Source of the DNA: Rhypophila decipiens
Lineage: Eukaryota > Ascomycota > Sordariomycetes > Sordariales > Naviculisporaceae
Direction of reading: 5' to 3'
Assembly: GCA_033297075.1 (NCBI GenBank)
Contig: MU858109.1
Coordinates: forward strand, 124,001 to 188,000
DNA length: 64,000 nt
Shown: positions 24,615 through 36,902 of the stretch, one piece after another
Numbering within the stretch: the stretch's first letter is position 1
How the letters are laid out: every line of letters begins with the position of its first letter
Program-made: the position numbers and the translations under genes
The notes under the pieces: generated by a model
The model's input: only the letters and a program-made list of their open reading frames with translations
Database searches by the model: none
Told to the model about the DNA's origin: nothing

Positions 24615-25179
24615 CCAGAATTCTTTCCTTGGGAGTGAGGCCGAGTATGGCCCGCGTATCTCACAATGAGACGATACATATTGAAGAATTACCGCATCTC
24701 TTCAACGCGGATCGTGATGACTTTGATAGACCGTCAGTGACCGTCTCGCGAGTCCTTATCAAAGTGAGCCGCACGGAATGCTGTCAAACCTTAGAAAGGG
24801 CCATGATCGTCGCCTCGGGTGGGCTGAGACAGAGACCACGGGCGGGTCAGGGTCCAGCGAAGTCTTGTCTCCCTTTCTTTCCCGACGCCAGGCACACACG
24901 CCAAGATTGGCATTTTGGGAAATATTCGGCATTTTCAATCCGAGGTTCATGGAACATGGCATTTTTGTTCTCGTTGTATCATTGACAGGGAACATCCCCG
25001 GAGGGAAATCTCCTGCCCTTACCCAGCCCGGATGGGTGAATTTGTGCATCCCCGGGATCCCTTGTTATGCACATTCCCGTCTCTTTCTTCCAGACCACTA
25101 ACTGCCGTTCCCTCCGATAGCCCACTGCAAGCAATTCTGACCAGCAGCAGGAATGTTGAACGGGAACTTGAAGAAGGCT
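24615..25179. other. Intergenic, no gene seen
   Basis: Promoter side of the Cys-rich protein gene and 3' side of the P450. Nothing else recognised. Confidence 0.5.
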
Positions 25180-26947
25180 TCAATTCTTGACCCTTGTTGC
25201 CTTGCTCTTCAGTTCGCTCCCTCCGTCCGTCCCAATCACAAACTGGTCGCTCGTGCACAAAAGGTCCTCTGCCTTGGCCCCAGCAAACTCGAAATCAAAC
25301 CGCTGAATCAAGGCGGCGAGGAGCAGGTACAGCTCGGCCCAGGCAAGACTAGATGGAAGAGCATCACGTTAGAATGTATGACTATGTATGGAAGCGAGGA
25401 AAGAAGGGACAGAAACTCACTACATGCCCAGGCAGATCCTCGTCCCCCTGCTAAACGGGGCAAAGGTGCCGTTCCCCTCTGCCACCTTCCTCGCATTCAC
25501 CCCATCCGGCCCATCTATCCACCTCTCGGGCCGGAATTGCTTGGGGTCGGGATAAAGTTCCTCATCGAGATGCATAAGCAGGGTGGTCATCCCGACCGTA
25601 TACCCCTTGGGAATGACCCATTCCCGCTTTCCCGTCGAGTTCACTTGCCTGTCGACGTAGATGATGTCTCTGTCGGGCGCCACGCGGCCCATTCGCGTCG
25701 AGATGCCCGGGCTGAGACGCATGCCCTCGCAGATGATGGCCGTCAGGTAGGGAAGCTTCTCGAGAGCCTTGACGTCCAGCTCGGCAATTTCGTAGGGAAT
25801 GTGGTGATACGCCAGTTCTTGGCGCGCACGGCGAAGCATGGCAGGGTTGGACCAGAGGTGAAAGTAGATTGTGCGCGCAATGTTGGCCGTCGTCTCGAAC
25901 CCGGCCCCCGTGATGGTCGTTGTTTCGTCCCATATCCGGTCGCACTGCTTGTCCGAGGGAGGCAGGTTGGAGTCTAGGACTTCGTGGATGATGGTTCGTT
26001 GGGAGCCGGAGCCTTGCTTCTTGCTCTCTGGGTCGGTAGTTGAAGATGATGTAGAGGGCCTTTCTTGGCTCCATTCCTTCATAGTACGCTCAGTTATCTC
26101 TCTCGTCGAGTTCAGATACCCGAACAGCGAGCGAGTGCCAGCGTCAGCAAACAACATCACCAGAGCTTGCGGGATCGACATCATGATGGTAGATAGGTAG
26201 ATGAAGGGCATTTGCTTGTTTGTTCGCCAGATGTAGCCCACCGACTGTAGCATGTTGGTCAAATCCCGGTTGAAGTCGTGCTGCTCGAGGTTGTGAAAGT
26301 TGAGGCCCAGGATGTATTCGTCGCCCACGTCGCGCGTGAAAGCACTGGCCGAGTGGCCCAGATCAAAGGTCGTGCTTGAGTCGGCAAACTGCTCGATGCG
26401 GTCACAGAGCGTACCAAGATGGCGATGGAGCATGTCTTGTCGTGTCGAGATCTTAGCTTTTGAGAAGTAGCCGTTGAAGGGCGAGCGGCGGGCTTTGTGC
26501 TGGTGGTGGTCGACCGTCATTATGGCTGCTGCTCGGGGCGGCTGAGCACTGTAGGCCCACGGGTCCTTGTTCCAGATGCCATCGTGGCGATAGATGACCT
26601 TGTAGAAGGATGGGTCGATGACATGCAGTTCGTTCGGGTTGATACGGATGATGGGCCCTGGCTGCCATGTCAGACTGGGCTCCAATCAGTAGAGAAGGGG
26701 AAAGCCCATATGAAATCCTACCGTATTTCCTGTGCAGTTCTGCAATCCTGAACGTGTACTGCCCGTTTCGGATCACATCGTGGTATCCTTCGTACAAATA
26801 CGTTGCCGCTGCCCGTTTGGGGCCCGGGAAGCTGGCGAGAGGGTGGAGGAACAACCGATAAAACACGAGACTGGCAAAGTAAACAGAGTAGAGAGCAGCT
26901 GCCAGGGCTGCATTGCGCCACGACAAAAGGTCTGCTAAAGGTTCCAT
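25180..26947 (-). CDS. Cytochrome P450 monooxygenase (trichodiene-oxygenase/CYP58-like)
   Basis: Microsomal haem monooxygenase; substrate unknown. Exons 26947..26722, 26657..25421 and 25348..25180 give 543 residues. An N-terminal anchor (ALAAALYSVYFASLVFYRLF) precedes the hinge HPLASFPGPK. The oxygen-binding I-helix reads ITGAGFETT, the K-helix ExxR is in ICEGMRL, FRPERW is the PERF-type motif, and the haem loop is FSRGTRICLGM with Cys484. Introns are GTAGGA...GCCAG (64 bp) and GTGAGT...ATCTAG (72 bp); the second lies right after the haem loop. The overall pattern (ADLLS start, HHQHKARRSPF) resembles fungal trichodiene-oxygenase-like P450s, which act on terpenoids or polyketides. No synthase gene is in the window, so cluster membership is not supported. 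Confidence 0.93.
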
Positions 26948-27053
26948 CGTGTCAGACAGCTGAGGGTACGGATTTTGACAGATTGAAAGATCTAACAAGC
27001 AAGGATCACGACAAGAAATGGGAAAGCTAACGTGCATCAATGATTGCCATGGA

Positions 27054-27061
27054 GATTTATA
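27054..27061 (-). promoter_or_regulatory. TATA box of the P450 gene
   Basis: TATAAATC on the minus strand, 107 bp before the P450 ATG. Confidence 0.45.
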
Positions 27062-27631
27062 CCTTTTTTGTTTTGCGTAGTCCCGCCGCCCCGGGGGAAT
27101 TATCAGCACAATAATAGAGACTTGACCGGGGAAAACATGAGATTGACGGCGTCCGGGACATCTCTGAGCCTTCCCGGGGCCATCAAGTCCCAAAGCGGTT
27201 CCCAAAGGTACAGCAAACAGCAAATGCAATCATGTACATTTTACTTGGCATATCTGAGCTGTTATCGCCGAGATCCAATTCCTGCAGACCGTTGAAGTAC
27301 GGGATCGTTGGGCCGGTCGGTCCCATAAAGCACCGTCACCCGACCACACGGCGGCAGGAGTTGTAATCTTGTCCGGTTTGGTAACAAGCCTCAGTCATTT
27401 GTAGACCAGCGTTGCAGTTTGGCGGTGATATCAACAATCCGGAAGGAGTTAACAAAACGAAGTCTGACATCGAATACCATTGGATGTATGCATTTTGAGT
27501 ATTTACCTGCTTCCTACCGTGTATATACACTTGGATCGGCTCACAACACCGTAGAGAACCTATGTACAACTTCTCCAGGGGTCAAACTTCCCCTTTCAGC
27601 CTGAAATGACGAAGACTACTAGTAAAGTAGA
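27062..27631. other. Intergenic, no gene seen
   Basis: Between P450 and the 3' end of the GH3 gene. ORFs under 90 codons only. Confidence 0.5.
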
Positions 27632-29898
27632 TCATGAGACAGAAATGGTGCCGGTAAGACGGATATCCCGCGAGCTCGCACCGACGCTCACGCCGAAGCT
27701 GCCGCTCGGGACAACCCAGTTTTGCGCCCTAGTGTCCCAGTAGCTGAGGTCGCGGCGGCGGAGATTGAATGTTGCCGTTCCGCTCGCGCCAGGGGCCAGC
27801 TTCAGCTTATCAAAGCCGCGGAGCTGTCTGGGCGGTGCAGCCGGTGCTGACGACGGGAGCGTGATGTAGAGCTGCGCAACTTCGGCACCATCCACGCCGC
27901 CGCTGTTGGTAATCGTGGCTGTCACCGTCGCAACCGTCTCCCAGAGGTCCTCGCGTCCTCCGGGGATGGTGGCTCCGGTGGCGGGGCCCGCCTTGGCCTG
28001 CGACGTGACGGCAATGTCCGAGTAGGTGAAGTTGGTGTATGCTGCACAACATGATACATCAATCACAGTCAGCATCACTGGCCTCGAAACAGAGAAGAAT
28101 GAATGGGCGGCAGAAACTTACACAGCCCAAAGCCAAACTCATATCGTGGCTCAATGTTCTTGTTGTCAAAGTGGCGATAGTCAATGTACAGGCCCTCGCC
28201 GAAGTTGTCGTCTCCGTTGACCACACGCGTGTTGTAGTCATTCGCATTCTTGGCGATGGTGTAGACGAGCTTCCCACTGGGCGACGTCGAGCCGTAGAGC
28301 ACGTCCACGAGGGCGTTCCCGCTCTCCTGGCCGGGCAGACCGGCCCATACGATGGCCTTGACGTTGGGCAGGGCGAGGATCGTCTCCAGGATGATGGCTC
28401 CGGTGCTGTGGACGACCACCACGACGTTCTTGTTGATGTTGGCCACAGCCTGCACAAGCTGGTTGCCATTGTGCCACGGGTCGAGATGAGTGCGATCGCC
28501 GTTGTGGCCCTCCACCTTGATGTACCCCTCGCCAGAGTTGGCGGTAATAAAGACAAGGGCCACGTCGGCACCATTGGCAGCACCAGAAACGCTGCCGGTA
28601 TTATCCGTGCTGGAGAGAGCGACCTGTGTGCCGTCCCTCTGAGCACGGTCCCGGATGGCGTCGTAGGGGGCAACGAGATAGGGGTAGTTGACCGATCCAG
28701 AGCCCCAGCCCATGCCGAGCGCCCCCTCGTTGCAGCCCTTGTCGACGCAGGAGTTGATGCCCTTGGGATTGGCCACGGCAGAGGAGCCAATCACGGCAAT
28801 CTTTCCAGGCTTCTTGAGCGGAAGGATTCCGTCGTTCTTGAGCAGCACGATTCCGTCCCGGGCGACCGCTCGCACGTTCTCCTTGTGGTTGGCCTGCACG
28901 TTGGCCCTGAGGTTGATGGCAGGGTAGCCCTTGTTTTGACCAAGGAAGTACCACGCGGCCAGGATTCTCTTGGCCATATCGTCCAATCTTGAGCGCTGCA
29001 CCTGGCCGCCGTTGACAGCGTTGTTGAGCTGGGGGCCCCAGAGGACGTTCCTGCCGTTGAAGTCACTACCTGGCATCGTCATGTCCATTCCGTTGTTGGC
29101 CGCGCCGTTGGTGGTGTGCTGCGCGTTCCAGTCGCTGACGATGTAGCCCTGGAAGCCGAGCTCCGTCTTGAGCAGCTGGTTCTGCGCCTTGTCGCTCTCG
29201 CAGGCCCACGAGCCGTTGAGCTTGTTGTAGCTGCACATGACGCTGGCCACGTTGGAGTGCACCGCATCGGCAAAGGGCCAGAGGTAGAGCTCGTGCATGG
29301 TCCGGTCGTCGACGTTGCTGCTCATGGTCTCGCGGTTCAGCTCTTGCTCGTTGGCAATGTAATGCTTGGCCACGGCTTGCACGCCGGCCGACTGGATCCC
29401 CTCGACCGATTCCTTGGTCGCGATACCAGCCAAGTAGGGGTCGACCCCGAATCCCTCCCAGTTCCTGCCGCCAGCAGCGATCTTGCCAAGGGCTCCGAGT
29501 GCCGGCCCGAGCAAGACGTGCACACCGCAACCTTTGGCCTCGGCGCCGAGATACTGGGCCCTCTGCCTAATCAGCTCAACATCCCAGGTCGAAGCGGCCT
29601 GGATGCCGGGAGTGAACGCGGTGGTGCCTGTTCCGAAGCGGATGCCGAGAGGGCCGTCTTGAAGACAGAGCTGCGGGTAGCCGATGGAGTTGATGGGGCT
29701 CGTATTTCCGACACAGGGACCCTTGTCCCAGCCAACACCGCTCACAATGTTGACCTTGTCCTGCTGCGACATCTTTGCCAGCGCCGCCGAGGCCTGAGAA
29801 TAGGCCGAGGCCCAATCTCCCAGCCCTGTGCCAATGGGAGCGGCGGCTCGGGCCAGCGATGCCGCCGAGAGCACCGCGAACGAGGTTTGGAGATGCAT
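27632..29898 (-). CDS. Secreted GH3 beta-glucosidase
   Basis: Hydrolyses cellobiose and related beta-glucosides outside the cell. Exons 29898..28122 and 28041..27632 with an 80-bp intron (GTAAGT...GTGCAG) give 728 residues, close to Trichoderma BGL1/Cel3A. A signal peptide covers about residues 1-19. The GH3 N-terminal barrel has LQDGPLGIR, the KHYIANEQE loop and the nucleophile Asp256 in VSDWNAQHT. The alpha/beta sandwich domain follows (VAVIGSSA-type strand, WAGLPGQESGNALVDVLYG). The C-terminal fibronectin-III-like domain (VTATITNSGGVDGAEVAQLY, then PPRQLRGFDKL) lies in exon 2. A TATAAG lies about 165 bp upstream. Long antisense ORFs over this gene are composition shadows. Confidence 0.95.
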
Positions 29899-30062
29899 GG
29901 TCGACTTACTGGTCAGCGTCTGCTGTAGCCGGAATGATGTGTCGGTGGGTGACTAGTATGGGCCCGGTGTTGCTGACCTCTCTGCTACCTGGTACTCAAA
30001 TAGGCACCGACCCAAATCAACACCAAGACAGGCCCCGGGAAGGAGGAAGCTGTTCACGCCTA

Positions 30063-30068
30063 CTTATA
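30063..30068 (-). promoter_or_regulatory. TATA-like element of the GH3 gene
   Basis: TATAAG on the minus strand about 165 bp before the GH3 ATG. Confidence 0.35.
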
Positions 30069-31405
30069 AGGTCCATTTTCATCAACAAATCCCATGACCG
30101 CCCGGCCTCTCACAAATCTGCCCAGAAACCGCCCAGTCGGAAGACGGCGAGGGACCAACCCCCTCAGCTGCCATGTGTATCCACATGTTCATATATCTGC
30201 CCCGATCGGCTTGCTATGCGCCCTCTGAATCAGGACCGAATAGAACTCTCGGGGTTCAAGCGCCGAGGGTGCAAGGCCCACAAGGCAAGGGGCAGAAGAG
30301 ACCGAGGAGGGCAAAAGCGCATCAGTGTAAGCCTGGTGTGTGTTGGGTAGATGACGAGAAAAACTGGGGTACAGCTTTCGGCACTGGATCGCCACCAAAG
30401 GCCATATTAAAAGTGTGGAGAGCGGGACGGCACTCTTGCCTGTTCCTTGTTACTTTTGCAGGCGACGGCACCGACTGTCTTCTTGGGCTTCTTGAAGCCA
30501 AGACTCGCACCTGGTTCCGAGGCGGGTGTGGCGAACGGCTACTCTACCACTCGACAGCATGAGCCGGGCCGGGTTGCCCGATATTAATTAGGCAATTTGT
30601 CCGTCGCAAATCGCCCTGGCCCCCTCGCGTGCCCGTGTTCGACGGCAGCACAACCCCGCTACATAGCAACGTCATGGTCCGATATTGGAGAAAAGCGACT
30701 GTGACCCTGTGAGCCTGTAGTGTAAATTGTGTGAGTGATCTGCGTTTTTCTGTGTCCGATCTGTGGGGTAGTGAGCCTAGAGAGACGAGAGTAGCACAAG
30801 GTTGTATAAGACGTGTGCTATCACTGCAATTATCCCCCATTTCTCCGCCATGGCGACTTCTTGGCAGGACGTTGAGGGCGGGATTTGCGTCTTGTTTGGT
30901 CGTGTTGGTTGATTGCCCTTTGAAACAAAGTGGGCAGTTGAGCATTTGTCATTCTCTGTAATGTTCATGTGGTCAGAAAAGAAGAAGAGAAAAAAAAAAG
31001 GGAAAACGTGAGCAAGCGATCGGGTTCCACCAATCGGAGCCCACCCGACAACCGCTTCTGGAAGGAGACGTTGCTGACCTTTCACTCTTCCTTCCGTCAC
31101 AGGTAATGAGACCGAAGTCAGGCCATCAAGGTAGGTCCCGCCCCGGCAAAGAGGTCCTGCTCCCGTCAACGCTCAGGAGTCTATGGCAAATAAAAGCAGG
31201 TTGATTATCAGCTGACAATTCGTTCATCAGGAGCATGAATCTTGACAATGATTATTGACGGTAACGTAATCCAAAGCAAACAAGAGTAACAGACTATCCG
31301 TAGAAGACGCTTGCAATGAGCCAACACGCAAAGAGAAAAAAATAAAAACACAAAACCGCCAAACGGGCCCTGGCATCAAACTCGAGTACAACATGAAATC
31401 AATTA
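30069..31405. other. Intergenic, no gene seen
   Basis: About 1.3 kb between GH3 and the aspartic protease. Overlapping short ORFs on both strands, none convincing. Confidence 0.45.
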
Positions 31406-32839
31406 TCAAGCATGCTGGGCCATCCCAAGCGTGTTATTCCCCCCATTAAAGGCCACAAACTGCGACTTGAAAAACACATCACCCCATATCTGCAAGTCCC
31501 CGGTGGTCGGCTGAACACCACCAAAGCACGTATTTCCCTGCACCCGAGAAAAGTTAATGTCCTCTCCTTTGACCCTGGCCGTATATACTCCGCCCACGTC
31601 GACGAACAAGTCGGGCAAAGGCGTGTCGCAAGGAAACGTCATGCCGCCTATCCCATCATCGTTCCTGGCCCCAGGTACTTTGCTGTAGTAGCCGTCTGAA
31701 ATTTCCTGCGACACCACCATGAGCGTCGTTCCCGTGTCTGCAATGGCCTGCCCCGTCGGGGTTGTTTGGAGCGCAAGGCCCGAGCCCGTGTCTACTCCAA
31801 ACGACGATGTCGAGAACTGCCAGAAGCCCCGCGTCTTGTTGACGGGAATCCAAGCCAGGTCTCCGACAAACTTGCTCGCGTCGATACGGCCGAACTCGTA
31901 TGCCCCAGGCGCATCGTGGCGCAAATCAGCCGTAAACAGGGGCTCGGCCAGACTGGGCAGGACATTTTCGAAGAAGGTCTTTTGCTTGGTCGGCGTCACT
32001 GTGTTGAGCTGCGAAAATGCCAGACCGAGAAGGCCATTGTTCTCGACGTCGTCCACAAACGATTGCGACACTTTGGTGGCAAGTTCAACAGCCTGCTGAT
32101 CCACCATCACCCCGCCAATGTTGACCACGTCCAAACCCACCACACCCGACGCACCTGAGCCGTCGCCGTACTGAATCGAGAAGGTGTGTCCTCGTAGTGT
32201 TTGAAAGCTAACAGACTGCTGCGGATTGAAGACTTGGTGACGCCCTGCCTCGTTCCTCGACAACTCTGTGCTGAACACCCAGAGATCAGACGACCCCGTG
32301 TCGAAATCGAGATTGAGTGTCTGGCCGCCAATATCGACGGGGGCTAGATACTCTATATCATTGCCCTCGGGTATTGCGGCGACGCTTCCGGTTGCCTGTG
32401 ACGTGGCCGGCTCGGGCTGGGCCTCGGGGACTGTACTCGGATCTGGAGTGGGCGGTCCTCCGCCTCCGTCTGGACCCCCGTTCGGGCCGTTCGGACCTCC
32501 TTGCTGACAACAGGGACAGCCGGGCGGGTGCAGCGCCTGCGGCTGCGGTCTCCCTCTATTTTGTCCTTCCCATTTTGTCTGGACATCCTCGACAGCAGCA
32601 GTGCTGGCGGATGGATCCCTGTTTGTCTGATTCCGGAGGGCTTCCAGCAGCGCAGGTGGTAAGGGCATGTGGTATTTGCGATATGCCTTGAATAACTCCT
32701 TGGGCCCGTGGCGCCCTTTGAAGTACTGATTTCTGACTCTTTCTACCTTGAACGTCCTCTTTTGTATCCTTGTGGGTGCGCCTGTCACCCACTGGCCAAC
32801 GAGGCCGAAAACCAACAAGCTCAAGAGGAGGAATCTCAT
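31406..32839 (-). CDS. Secreted pepsin-family aspartic protease with an unusual prosegment
   Basis: Family A1 endopeptidase, a single exon of 477 residues. A signal peptide ends about residue 20 (QWVTGA). The first catalytic Asp180 is in DFDTGSSDLW, the second Asp368 in IADTGTTLM, with the flap Tyr in SIQYGDGSG. The core resembles penicillopepsin/aspergillopepsin. The prosegment is odd: after the basic KAYRKYHMPLP region there is a stretch at about residues 74-155, rich in Pro, Gly, Gln and Asn, with a C-P-C-C cluster (Cys108, 110, 111). It makes the precursor about 80 residues longer than usual. Start MRFLLL was chosen for the signal peptide; the frame is open further upstream. TATAAATA lies about 280 bp upstream (33127..33120). 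Confidence 0.93.
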   Translation of the reverse strand: MRFLLLSLLVFGLVGQWVTGAPTRIQKRTFKVERVRNQYFKGRHGPKELFKAYRKYHMPLPPALLEALRNQTNRDPSASTAAVEDVQTKWEGQNRGRPQPQALHPPGCPCCQQGGPNGPNGGPDGGGGPPTPDPSTVPEAQPEPATSQATGSVAAIPEGNDIEYLAPVDIGGQTLNLDFDTGSSDLWVFSTELSRNEAGRHQVFNPQQSVSFQTLRGHTFSIQYGDGSGASGVVGLDVVNIGGVMVDQQAVELATKVSQSFVDDVENNGLLGLAFSQLNTVTPTKQKTFFENVLPSLAEPLFTADLRHDAPGAYEFGRIDASKFVGDLAWIPVNKTRGFWQFSTSSFGVDTGSGLALQTTPTGQAIADTGTTLMVVSQEISDGYYSKVPGARNDDGIGGMTFPCDTPLPDLFVDVGGVYTARVKGEDINFSRVQGNTCFGGVQPTTGDLQIWGDVFFKSQFVAFNGGNNTLGMAQHA

Positions 32840-33119
32840 GGCGATTCTCCTCTGAATTGACGAGAATTGTGTGAGCGAGAGAAGAGAAGCGAAGACCACG
32901 CCAGGTGGTTCACAAAAAAGACAAAACAAAGGAGTGAAGAAGAAGCGATGTGACAATGAATCGACCGCTCCAGTGAACTTGTCACCGGTCCATCGGCACA
33001 GAAATTGAGCCAGGAAGAAGTAGAAATAACAGAAACGAAATAGTGAAAAGACGGAAACGCCAAGATGAGAGAATGAATCCCGTTGGGAAAGATTGAAACG
33101 CCAAGACTGAGGAAAGGCA

Positions 33120-33127
33120 TATTTATA
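33120..33127 (-). promoter_or_regulatory. TATA box of the aspartic protease gene
   Basis: TATAAATA on the minus strand, 281 bp before the ATG; a long leader would follow. Confidence 0.4.
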
Positions 33128-35387
33128 CGACGATACAAGAGATGAGTGGAACGGCACCATGGCCTTGACAATGGACCTGGATCGAGACCTTGTTCCATGG
33201 ATGGCAAGAGCTTGCTTGGTCCAACCTGTGTCCAATGTCGAGCTGTCAAGCCAAATTGTTATGATTGCGCACTTGCCGCAGACATTCGGTAGTGATGTAG
33301 GGAGCACAGCCGAGGTTTCAACAAGCCAGAATAGTTTCAGACAGGGATACAGAGAAAAGCAAGCGCCAAGACATGGCGATATTTGTTTTGGTGTTGCTCA
33401 TGTTCCTAGAGTCTCACGACCACCAGTGCGCCAGACTGGTGGGTCATGACCGTCATGTATGGCGCAGAGCCAAGCATCGGGAGGGCGGGAGCAGGGGTTG
33501 GCTGGAAAGCTTGTTCGAAGTGAGGAACTGGGGAAACAGGGGGAAAGTGGCGCGAATGGAACCGGTAACCGTTGCTGTACTCCGTAGTGTACGGGGTACT
33601 GGTAACACTACGGACACCGTACTGCATGTTACTGAGGGACACAGCCAACCCAGTGCTCTGCTCGGTTTGTGCAGGCGCGGGCAAAGACACCAATCTGGAA
33701 GCTGGGTCGGATGCGAGATCCGGTGGTGCCTTTGATGGATCGATTTGTCCCTGGAGGTGGTGCAGTGAGTGCATGTGGGAAGTTGTCAGACAAAAGAGCT
33801 GCAATGGTTGGTAACGAGCTGTCCAGAGCGAGACGCCTGCGGACCTCTGGGGCTCGGAATGAATATTGCCCGACTGCGTACGGAGTAATTGCATGGCTGA
33901 GAGTCTTCCAGTCGACATTGTGAATAGGGGCGTGATACATGTCCTCTAAGGTACGGGTACCTGGGCCTCAGACTGGGCAAGTCGAACGAAACAGCGACCA
34001 GAGAAAGTCAAACTTCTTCTCAGGCTCCGTTGCCGACCGACTGGAGATGTGGGAGAGAGGTTGAAATGGCGACAAATGCCAAACCACTCAGGCCACCAGC
34101 GAGATTCAACAGGTACGGTGTAATAATCTATCCATGGTCCGGGAAACTTGGGATTGGCAATCAGCAGGCTTTGACATGGAGACTCTGTCGCCAATTGAAG
34201 TTGGCCAGCTCTTTGAGAAAAAGAAATGGTGCACGTCCTCACAGGTGTCGGGCCACCGAAGGCGCTCCTTCCGCAGGGAATAGGTGGCCATGATGCTAAC
34301 AGAACCCTCGCAAAGCTCGGTTGCAGTGATTGAGTATATTCTGAGCCGAAGAGAGATGGAGAGAGTAAGAGACAGATAAGAAGAAGAAAAAGCATCAAAA
34401 GGAACTTTTAGGCGTTTGGTTCACAATCCGAGTCCTGCTCTGAGCACTTCCGGGACTGCACAAAATCTTGATTCCTCTGAGGGCCAGACCTTCGAGATAC
34501 TCACGTGACTTCTGCATTCCGTTTTGCGGTGGGACGGCGCGAAGCGGGAAGACAGGGCAACAGCAGCAGGATCCACCTGCCCCCGCTTCACCGTCAGCTG
34601 CTTTTCCCGGGCCATGGACGTCCCAACCACCCCAAGACTGGACTCCAGCCATCCATTCATGATTCGTCTGCAAATGAAACAAGGGGGGACCCGCATGCCC
34701 ACATCGTCTTCCGCCCCGTTTGCGCCAGCATTTTTCCTCGTTTTTGGCTTTCAACCACCCCAGCCAGCCAGCCGGTATCACAAAACGGAGACCCGCATCT
34801 CAATCCGTTGCGATCGCCCATCGCAGAACAAGCCCAGAATAAAATAACAAAATCAAGATCAGATTAAGCACCGCGCGGCCCGAACCTAAAAAGGATCCAA
34901 CGCGAGTCGATACCCTGAACGCGCCGCCGACTTGATGGCCTTTGGATATCATTGAAGCCAAGCTTGCCGCACCATTCGGATGCGCTCGCCGCTCGCCGTC
35001 TGAGCCAAAAACGCCTCACACGCGCCAACTAAAATTCCCTTTATCGGGCGCCTGTTGCAGCGTGAGGACTGCCGTCGGCCGTCTGTCGTCCATCCACGAC
35101 CCACCATCCCATCTTCGGTCTGCAACTGGAACCTCAACCTCCGTTTTACTATCTGATTCATCGGTCGTCGCCGGGTTATCGCTGGCTCTGGGTCTGTCGT
35201 CTTGTGCGAGCGACTCGGCCCATCGCCGTCGCCGGGAGTCATTTCTTCAGGGAGCTCGAGCCTGAAACCTTGCCGCCGCCGCCGCCGCCACCCCGCTCCC
35301 CTACTCTACACGTGTCCCGCTTGCAACACTAAGCGTCCCATCCGTCGCCAGCCGTCCGCCGTCCACTCGGTTCCATCAACGGTCGCC
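33128..35387. other. Intergenic with weak ORFs and 9-mer copies
   Basis: About 2.2 kb between divergent genes. Minus-strand ORFs at 33406..33918 and 33629..33940 overlap in different frames and match nothing I know. TACGGAGTA/TACTCCGTA occurs at 33578..33586 and 33879..33887. The last 450 bp is the C/T-rich leader of the Myb-like gene. Confidence 0.4.
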
Positions 35388-36902
35388 ATGGCCGACGAGG
35401 ACTCTTTCGCTGCAGGCGGCGGCGACACGTCCACTCTGGCCCCTGGCAAGCATCGAGGTCCGCGCTTCAGTTGGAACTCGCAGTCCGAGGCCACCTTCTT
35501 CAGCTCACTGGTCGAGTCAGTCCACCTAGGGCTCCGCGAAGGCAGCACCTTCAAACCTGAAGCCTGGGACCGAGCTCTAGCGGCTCTGATCCAAAAACAC
35601 AACGCCTACACGGCAAACAAAGGGCATCTGATCAATAAGAGCGACAATGCCCGCAAAAAGTTTCGATTATGGCGCGGTTTGAGGGAAGACCCCGAATTCC
35701 AGTATCACAGGGCAACCAGGACCGTGACGGCCACTGACGACGCCTGGAAGAGGCATATCGAGGTGAGCGCAAGCCCCACCCTATTTGCGCTTCCTCTTTT
35801 TTTTTTTTTTTTTGTTTACGTAGCACCCGCTGACCCTCCGAATTCCTAGCGCGAGCCCCTTTCACGGTCCCTCAAAGGCCGCCCCTTCGAGCACGAAGAC
35901 TACTACGAGATATTGTTCCCCGATGTTATCGGTTCCCGCGGTGTTCCGAAGCGCTTAACCAAGCCCCGAAGAAAAGGACCTGACAATGTCAACGGCTCCG
36001 AAGAACAGGAGGCTCCCGGAACTGGTATAATGGACCTGCTTGCCGACACGAGCTTTGCCAACCCCACCCACGGACACATGCCCCAGTCTCTCCAACCTAC
36101 ACCAACGCCTGCACCAGCGCCGCTCCCGTCAGCCCAATCTTCGATGCACCACCAGCAACATCAACAGCACCAGCCGCAACAGCAGCTTCAGCAACATCAG
36201 CATCAGCATCAGCACCAGCACCAGCAACAGACACATCCTCATCAGCACGCTCAACAAACCCAACAACAAGCGCAACAGCCGCAACAGCAGGGGCAGCATC
36301 CTCGCGCCAACTCGACGATCCTGCCACCCCGCAACACGGTCCCTTCTTCTTCGGCCCTCACCCCACCCGAGGACCCAGCGACACATACGAGAAAGCGTTT
36401 TCAACATCCCGACACTAACGGGGCCACACATGCCCCGAATCAGGCCGAAAAGCGGCGCCGCACAACCGCGGCAGCCAGCGCATCAGCGACCGCCACCCCC
36501 GCGTCAACATACCTGGATCTTACACAGCAACAGCAACAGGCGCAAGCTGTTCAGCAGCCACCTCCGCCGCCGACACAGCTTCCAGCTGGAGGACCCAACG
36601 GCGCCAACAATGTCGCACCCGCCGTACAGGGGCAAGCAAACAGCACTGCGGCCGATAGCAGCATGCAGCAGTTGATGGATGCTCTGCGGCACGGCACGGG
36701 GAGGTCGGCCCCCTCTTGGCAAGAACAAGCCATGGACATCTTCTTCCGCGACTTTAGCACCGAAGACAAGGACCTGCAGCTCAAGATTGCCGAGAAGGCG
36801 CTGACGGACGAGAACAAGGCCATGGTGTTCGTCAAGATGCCCGAGACTCTGCGAAAGCATTGGGTCAAACGGTTGCGTGAGGTTCATAACCGCATAACTT
36901 AG
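35388..36902 (+). CDS. Myb/SANT-like DNA-binding protein with Gln/His-rich region
   Basis: Exons 35388..35762 and 35850..36902 with an 87-bp intron (GTGAGC donor, 18-base T run, CCTAG acceptor) give 475 residues. Residues about 25-145 form a Myb/SANT-like domain of the Myb_DNA-bind_3 type: RFSWNSQSEATFFSSLVE, KARKK-like SDNARKKFRLWRGL and WKRHIE, the last at the splice. This domain also occurs in proteins derived from Harbinger transposases. The middle is low-complexity, with Gln/His runs built from CAG/CAC/CAT repeats, Pro/Ala stretches and a basic KRRR segment that could be a nuclear signal. A conserved-looking C-terminus has MDIFFRDFSTEDKDLQLKIAE. A nuclear transcription-regulator role is inference. 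Confidence 0.82.

Noticed and set aside
25180..29898. P450 and GH3 neighbours as part of a secondary-metabolite cluster
   Set aside because: No polyketide, peptide or terpene synthase and no cluster regulator or transporter in the window.
28039..29928. Long plus-strand ORFs (up to 317 codons) opposite the GH3 gene
   Set aside because: Antisense shadows of a strongly conserved GC-rich exon.
33406..33940. Two overlapping minus-strand ORFs of 170 and 103 codons
   Set aside because: They use different frames over the same DNA, carry intergenic 9-mer copies, and neither has a domain or splice partner.
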